17,366 nt of DNA from SZUA-430 sp044375275. GTDB taxonomy: Bacteria > Pseudomonadota > Alphaproteobacteria > Micropepsales > Micropepsaceae. The notes beneath the pieces are model-generated. The model saw nothing but the letters and a program-made list of their open reading frames with translations. It made no database searches and was not told where the DNA came from. A program made the position numbers and the translations under genes. Below, one piece after another: positions 14,094 through 17,366 of this stretch (its first letter is position 1; every line of letters starts with the position of its first letter). The stretch spans positions 1 through 17,366 of the forward strand of contig JBILMZ010000053.1 in assembly GCA_044375275.1 (NCBI GenBank), written 5' to 3'.

Positions 14094-14399
14094 GTGACCA
14101 GCAAACTGACCCCGGCCGAACGTACGGCCCTGGCCGCCGAAATCCCGGGATGGACCCCGGAACCAAAGCGCGACGCGATCACAAAGACCTTTGTTTTTGC
14201 CGATTTTGTCCAGGCTTTTGGCTTCATGGCGCAGGTGGCCCTGATCGCCGAGCGGATGGACCATCACCCGGAATGGTCGAATGTCTACAAGACCGTCAAC
14301 GTGCTGCTGACGACGCATGATGCCAATGGTCTGACAGGCAAGGACGTGGAACTGGCGCGGTCGATGGACCGGATTGCGCGCGGGATCGCTGGCGCATAG
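14094..14399 (+). CDS. phhB: 4a-hydroxytetrahydrobiopterin dehydratase (pterin-4a-carbinolamine dehydratase)
   Basis: 101-residue protein of the PCD/DCoH family, which dehydrates 4a-hydroxytetrahydropterin during regeneration of the pterin cofactor of aromatic amino acid hydroxylases. The signature is complete: MDHHPEW (55-61, with His57 and His58), the third active-site His at 75 in LTTHDANGLT, and KDVELA after it. It starts with GTG at 14094, preceded by GGAGAGG (14083-14089). No phenylalanine hydroxylase gene is visible in the window, which is common: many bacterial PCD genes stand alone and some act in molybdopterin metabolism. Length is standard. Confidence 0.95.
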   Translation: MTSKLTPAERTALAAEIPGWTPEPKRDAITKTFVFADFVQAFGFMAQVALIAERMDHHPEWSNVYKTVNVLLTTHDANGLTGKDVELARSMDRIARGIAGA

Positions 14400-14401
14400 C
14401 A

Positions 14402-14429
14402 GCGGCCCACCCTGATCCGGGCGGGCCGC
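14402..14429. terminator. possible bidirectional hairpin between convergent genes
   Basis: GCGGCCC (14402-14408) pairs with GGGCCGC (14423-14429), and CCC/GGG inside extends it past one mismatch. It starts 3 bp after the dehydratase stop and ends 15 bp before the stop of the minus-strand gene at 14444. GC-rich, but without a T-tract on either strand, so termination is likely only in part intrinsic. Confidence 0.4.
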
Positions 14430-14443
14430 GCTTGAGGTGATGA

Positions 14444-15394
14444 TTACGGGGTCGTTCCCGCGGCCGGTGCCGGCGTTGCGGCGGGCTCGGTCGTTGCCGG
14501 GGCCGGGGCTGCTGGCTCGGTGGTCGTGGCTGGCGTCGCTGCATCTCCGGCCGGAGCGGCTGCAGGATCCGCAGGCGCTGCAACCGGTGCCGGCAGCGGC
14601 GCGCTCTCGGTGAAGATCTGCAGGTCGATGCTGTTCAGCTTGACCAGGGTTTCGGCAGAGGTCGCGCCCGACACTTCAACGGTCACTGTCACCGGAATCA
14701 AGCCGCCGGTGCGCAGGTCCTTATCCGATCCAACGTAGGACACAGCCTTCGAAAGCTTGCGGTTCGTTCCCGTGCCCGTGTAATCGCGCCACTCTGTTAC
14801 GCTGGCTTCGCTGCCGATCGCAATGATCATGCGAGCAGCGCCGTCGCCGGCAACCGGACCAACGGGTGCGGCTGCGGGCTTTGCGGCGGTTTCGGCGGGC
14901 GTTGCTGCAGCGCCATCAGCTGGTGGCGTTGCCGGCGTCGCCGCCGGTTCGGCGGCCGGTGCTTCCGCGGCCGGTGCCGGTGTTGCGGCTGTGTCCGCCG
15001 GTGTTGCGTCGGCCGGCGGCTGCGCGGACTCCACTGGCGGTGTTCCCACCGACTTCATGAAGCCGTTGATCGTCGCGGTTGCAACGACGACGCGCTCATC
15101 GTCGGGCACCTTGATGTGCCACGTGGTGGAGAATACCGACGACGTCGTCTGTCCCGCGCCGGCCTTCAGTTCGAAGCCCGGAAAGCCCAGGTTGAGGCGC
15201 TTGCCGTCCTGCGAGAGATTGTTCGTGTGCTCGGTGATGACCGAGACCGGGTTTGCCGTGACCGGACCATCCGCTTCCGTTCCGGTGCCAACTCCGGTGC
15301 CTGCCGGACCACGGCCTGCAAAAATCAGATAGCCTGCCGTTCCCAGCAGAACGACGACTGCGGCGACGCCGCCGAACAAGACGGTACGATTCAT
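14444..15394 (-). CDS. hypothetical membrane-anchored Ala/Pro-rich protein
   Basis: Not recognised. 316 residues with one N-terminal membrane segment (about 7-26, FGGVAAVVVLLGTAGYLIFA) after a short basic end, so it is most likely anchored in the inner membrane with the rest outside. Residues 48-117 and 187-263 are rich in alternating hydrophobic residues and resemble the strands of a beta-sandwich (TTWHIKVPDDERVVVATATI; LIPVTVTVEVSG). Between them, 118-186 is almost wholly Ala, Pro, Thr and Glu, and 264-316 is a second such stretch forming the C-terminus. I see no cysteine. Linkers of this composition often span peptidoglycan or are proteolysis-resistant spacers. The ATG at 15394 has AAGGGGA 8 nt upstream; a start at 15481 would put 29 residues before the anchor and is less likely. 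Confidence 0.75.
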   Translation of the reverse strand: MNRTVLFGGVAAVVVLLGTAGYLIFAGRGPAGTGVGTGTEADGPVTANPVSVITEHTNNLSQDGKRLNLGFPGFELKAGAGQTTSSVFSTTWHIKVPDDERVVVATATINGFMKSVGTPPVESAQPPADATPADTAATPAPAAEAPAAEPAATPATPPADGAAATPAETAAKPAAAPVGPVAGDGAARMIIAIGSEASVTEWRDYTGTGTNRKLSKAVSYVGSDKDLRTGGLIPVTVTVEVSGATSAETLVKLNSIDLQIFTESAPLPAPVAAPADPAAAPAGDAATPATTTEPAAPAPATTEPAATPAPAAGTTP

Positions 15395-15434
15395 GAGGTG
15401 TCCCCTTGAGGTGAAGCAGGTAAGTCTGCGCGCG

Positions 15435-15463
15435 AAACTAGCGGCGACGTGATTGTGCGGCAA
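15435..15463 (-). promoter_or_regulatory. candidate promoter for the Ala/Pro-rich protein gene
   Basis: On the minus strand TTGCCG (15463-15458) is spaced by 17 bp from TAGTTT (15440-15435). Initiation near 15428 would give a leader of about 34 nt, carrying AAGGGGA. It lies downstream of the terminator hairpin at 15506-15539, which is consistent with an independent transcript. Prediction from spacing only. Confidence 0.35.
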
Positions 15464-15500
15464 GAATCGGCGTCGCGCCAATTCGCAGGCGGCCTGTGCA

Positions 15501-15539
15501 AAACGAAACCGCGCATTTCGCCATGGAAATGCGCGGTTT
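15501..15539 (-). terminator. intrinsic terminator of the HSD10-like dehydrogenase gene
   Basis: AAACCGCGCATTTC (15506-15519) and GAAATGCGCGGTTT (15526-15539) form a perfect 14-bp stem with a 6-nt loop. On the minus strand the stem ends in TTT and continues CG then TTTT (15503-15501 and 15506-15508 region), a broken T-tract. It lies about 60 bp after the stop of the 15598-16380 gene. Confidence 0.75.
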
Positions 15540-15597
15540 GCCGATCAGAAGCGAAAACTGCCTGGGGCAATCTGCCGCCTGTCGCTACTCCTAAAGT

Positions 15598-16380
15598 CTA
15601 ACGCGGCGACATACGGATCGCGCCGTCCAGGCGAATCACTTCGCCGTTCAGCATCGAGTTTTCACAAATCTGTCGCGCCAGCTTGGCGTACTCGTAGGGG
15701 TGGCCGAGGCGTGAAGGGAACGGCACCTGGGCGCCGAGGCTCTTCTTCACTTCCTCCGGCGCGCCGGCGAGAAGCGGCGTGTTGAAGAGGCCCGGGAGGA
15801 TCGTCATGCAGCGCACGCCGTCACGGGCGAGGTCGCGGGCGATCGGCAGGGTCATGCCAACCACGCCACCCTTCGATGCCGAGTAGGCGGCCTGGCCGAC
15901 CTGCCCGTCCTGGGCTGCGACCGAGGCCGTGTTGATGATCACGCCGCGCTCGCCGTCTTCCGTCACCGGATCCAGGGACAGCATGCCGGCTGCCGACTTG
16001 GCGATGCAGCGGAACGTGCCGACGAGGTTGATCTGGACGATGCGGTCGAAGTGCTCGATCGGATGCGGGACGACTTCGTTCGTTTCCTTCTTGCGCGACG
16101 CCGTCTTGATGGCGATGCCGGTGCCGGCGCAGTTGATGAGGATGCGCTCCTGGCCGAGGGCCGCGCGGGCCTTCTTGAAGCCGTCGATCACGCTCTGCTC
16201 GGACGTCACGTCCACTTCGCAGAACACGCCATCGATCTCGGCGGCGACCTTCTCGCCCTTCTTGTCGCGATCGAAGATGGCGACGCGGACGCCGGCGGCG
16301 GCGAGTTCGCGCGCGGTGGCTTCACCAAGACCTGAGGCGCCGCCCGTGATGACGGCCGTGACTGAACGGTTTAGCTGCAT
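15598..16380 (-). CDS. SDR family oxidoreductase, HSD10 / 3-hydroxyacyl-CoA dehydrogenase type 2-like
   Basis: 260-residue classical short-chain dehydrogenase. Cofactor loop TGGASGLG (12-19), acidic Asp37 (AIFDRDK) favouring NAD, NCAG (83-86), and the tetrad Asn118, Ser153, Tyr166 and Lys170 (YSASK). The insert around 90-108 (IAIKTASRKKETNEVVPHPI), the long stretch before the catalytic Ser (LDPVTEDGERGVIINTASVA) and the end TILPGLFNTPLLAGAPEEVK / SMLNGEVIRLDGAIRMSPR match the HSD17B10-like group. That group oxidises 3-hydroxyacyl-CoA and 2-methyl-3-hydroxybutyryl-CoA in fatty acid and isoleucine breakdown. Start 16380 gives the family N-terminus; the in-frame extension to 16596 is unlike it and overlaps the divergent YkvA gene. 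Terminator hairpin follows. Confidence 0.9.
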   Translation of the reverse strand: MQLNRSVTAVITGGASGLGEATARELAAAGVRVAIFDRDKKGEKVAAEIDGVFCEVDVTSEQSVIDGFKKARAALGQERILINCAGTGIAIKTASRKKETNEVVPHPIEHFDRIVQINLVGTFRCIAKSAAGMLSLDPVTEDGERGVIINTASVAAQDGQVGQAAYSASKGGVVGMTLPIARDLARDGVRCMTILPGLFNTPLLAGAPEEVKKSLGAQVPFPSRLGHPYEYAKLARQICENSMLNGEVIRLDGAIRMSPR

Positions 16381-16477
16381 GGGATCTGACTTTCTGCTAG
16401 TGTGGATGGTATCGTCGCCTTCATAGCCCCGGTTTCCGCCGATGGCTAGAGCGCGTGCCGCCGCGAGGAGCTGACCC

Positions 16478-16843
16478 ATGAAAGCCTGGACCGAGGAAAA
16501 CGTTGCGTTACCCGCCGTGATCGAGCGCCACGAGCGCATCGTGCGCGAAGGTTTCTGGCGCAAGCTGCGCCGGATGATCGGCAAGCTGCCTTTCACCGAG
16601 GATCTGGTGGCCGCCTATTTCTGTGCCCGGGATCCGTCCACGCCACTCATGGCCCGCGCGACGCTGCTCGGTGCCGTGGCCTACTTTGTCGTCCCGATCG
16701 ATGCCATTCCCGATGCGCTTGCGCTGGTCGGGTTCAGCGACGATGCGGCTGTCCTTGCCACGGCGATCGCGGTTGCTGGTGCACATATCCTGCCCCAGCA
16801 CCGCGACAAGGCCCGCGCGGCGCTCCTGATTGGAACTCGCTGA
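16478..16843 (+). CDS. YkvA family protein (DUF1232)
   Basis: 121-residue protein. The DUF1232 core spans about 54-104. It has AYFVVPIDAIPDALALVGFSDDA, with the invariant PxDxIPD type motif between two hydrophobic helices, so the protein is probably membrane-associated. The function of the family is unknown. The N-terminal 50 residues are charged and helical. GAGGAG (16465-16470) sits 7 nt before the ATG, a good ribosome-binding site. It is divergent from the dehydrogenase gene across 97 bp and ends 6 bp from the stop of the convergent MBL-fold gene. Confidence 0.88.
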   Translation: MKAWTEENVALPAVIERHERIVREGFWRKLRRMIGKLPFTEDLVAAYFCARDPSTPLMARATLLGAVAYFVVPIDAIPDALALVGFSDDAAVLATAIAVAGAHILPQHRDKARAALLIGTR

Positions 16844-16849
16844 TCCCGC

Positions 16850-17366
16850 TCAAAGCGCATTCACGGGAATCTTCAGGTAGCTCACGCCGTTGGCTTCTGG
16901 CGTCGGCAGCCTGCCCGCGCGGATGTTGACCTGCACCGATGGCAGGATGAGAACCGGCATTGCGAGCGTCCTGTCACGTTCCGTGCGCCTGGCCACGAAC
17001 TCATCCTCGGTGACACCGTCACGCACGTGGACGTTTCTCTCGCGCTCGGCGGCGACGGTTGTTTCCCAGGCATAGGTGTTGCGGCCAGGGGCCTTGTAGT
17101 CGTGGCACATGAAGAGCCTTGTTTCGGGCGGCAAGGACAGGATGCGCCGGATCGAACGATACAGCGTCCGGGCGTCTCCCCCGGGGAAGTCCACGCGCGC
17201 GGTGCCATAGTCCGGCATGAACAGCGTATCGCCGACGAAGACTGCATCCCCGATCCTGTAGCTGACGCAGGCCGGTGTATGGCCTGGCGTGTGCAGCACC
17301 TCGATCGTCAGGATACCCAGTGCGATGCGGTCGCCGTCCTTCACCAACCGGTCGAAATCACTTCCG
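16850..17366 (-). CDS. MBL-fold metallo-hydrolase, ETHE1/Blh-type persulfide dioxygenase-like (partial, N-terminus outside window)
   Basis: The C-terminal 171 residues are visible; the frame is open to the right edge and reads GSDFDRLVKDGDRIALG there, with no plausible start, so the N-terminus lies beyond. Three metal-binding positions of the metallo-beta-lactamase fold are visible: His in TPGHTPACVSY, Asp in VFVGDTLFMPDYG and His in LFMCHDYKAPG. The first HxHxDH motif must be outside the window. GDTLFMPDYGTARVDFPGGD and the C-terminus PSVQVNIRAGRLPTPEANGV / YLKIPVNAL resemble the sulfur dioxygenases of the ETHE1/Blh group, which oxidise glutathione persulfide in sulfide detoxification. Substrate assignment is inference. 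Converges on the YkvA gene. Confidence 0.85.
   Translation of the reverse strand, partial: GSDFDRLVKDGDRIALGILTIEVLHTPGHTPACVSYRIGDAVFVGDTLFMPDYGTARVDFPGGDARTLYRSIRRILSLPPETRLFMCHDYKAPGRNTYAWETTVAAERERNVHVRDGVTEDEFVARRTERDRTLAMPVLILPSVQVNIRAGRLPTPEANGVSYLKIPVNAL

Noticed and set aside
14020..14166. Longer start of the metallopeptidase gene (14166)
   Set aside because: The extra 48 residues do not resemble the family and would cover the divergent dehydratase start, while 14022 has a ribosome-binding site.

Overview
The window looks like chromosomal DNA of an alphaproteobacterium. It is GC-rich with tight, often overlapping genes, and it carries a DUF2794 gene, a family I know mainly from Alphaproteobacteria. 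Hyphomonadaceae/Caulobacterales is my best guess, but that is inference. There are no transposases, integrases, phage genes, tRNA or rRNA genes, or CRISPR arrays. Gene content is mostly housekeeping and accessory metabolism, with 17 complete genes and two cut by the window edges.

Layout. (1) 1-2329, minus strand: a three-gene ABC export cassette of the GldA/GldF/GldG type (ATPase, permease, auxiliary periplasmic protein). The first two genes overlap in ATGA, the third follows 2 bp later, and it runs off the left edge. (2) 2466-4208, minus: a short-chain dehydrogenase and an alpha/beta hydrolase, separated by a leader with a strong hairpin touching the dehydrogenase start codon. (3) 4307-5401, plus: a class I O-methyltransferase and a DUF2794 protein. 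(4) 5404-7508, minus: a TTC38-like TPR protein and a Bax-inhibitor-1 membrane protein with a strong intrinsic terminator. (5) 7655-11256, minus: a YbbA/YbbP-type ABC transporter, ATPase plus 845-residue FtsX-family permease. It is divergent from 11292-13598, plus: a TesA-like SGNH esterase, an aldo/keto reductase and the RNA 2',3'-cyclic phosphodiesterase ThpR. The ybbA-ybbP/tesA divergent arrangement is the same as in E. coli. (6) 13603-15394: a small zincin-like metallopeptidase (minus), pterin-4a-carbinolamine dehydratase (plus) and an unrecognised membrane-anchored Ala/Pro-rich protein (minus). (7) 15598-17366: an HSD10-like dehydrogenase (minus), a YkvA/DUF1232 protein (plus) and the C-terminal part of an MBL-fold hydrolase of the ETHE1/Blh persulfide dioxygenase type (minus), cut by the right edge.

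I see no new multi-gene defence or mobile system. The items most worth a second look are four. The first is the hairpin at 3215-3244, whose second arm holds the ribosome-binding site of the dehydrogenase and which has a promoter-like sequence placed so that transcripts would start inside it. The second is a 125-residue repeat-bearing tail, including five copies of PVAD, on the YbbA-type ATPase. The third is the unrecognised protein at 14444-15394, in which an Ala/Pro-rich stretch interrupts what looks like one beta-rich domain. The fourth is the convergent stop-codon palindrome at 13593-13608. Three convergent gene pairs are separated by only 2, 4 and 6 bp, so their transcripts must overlap.
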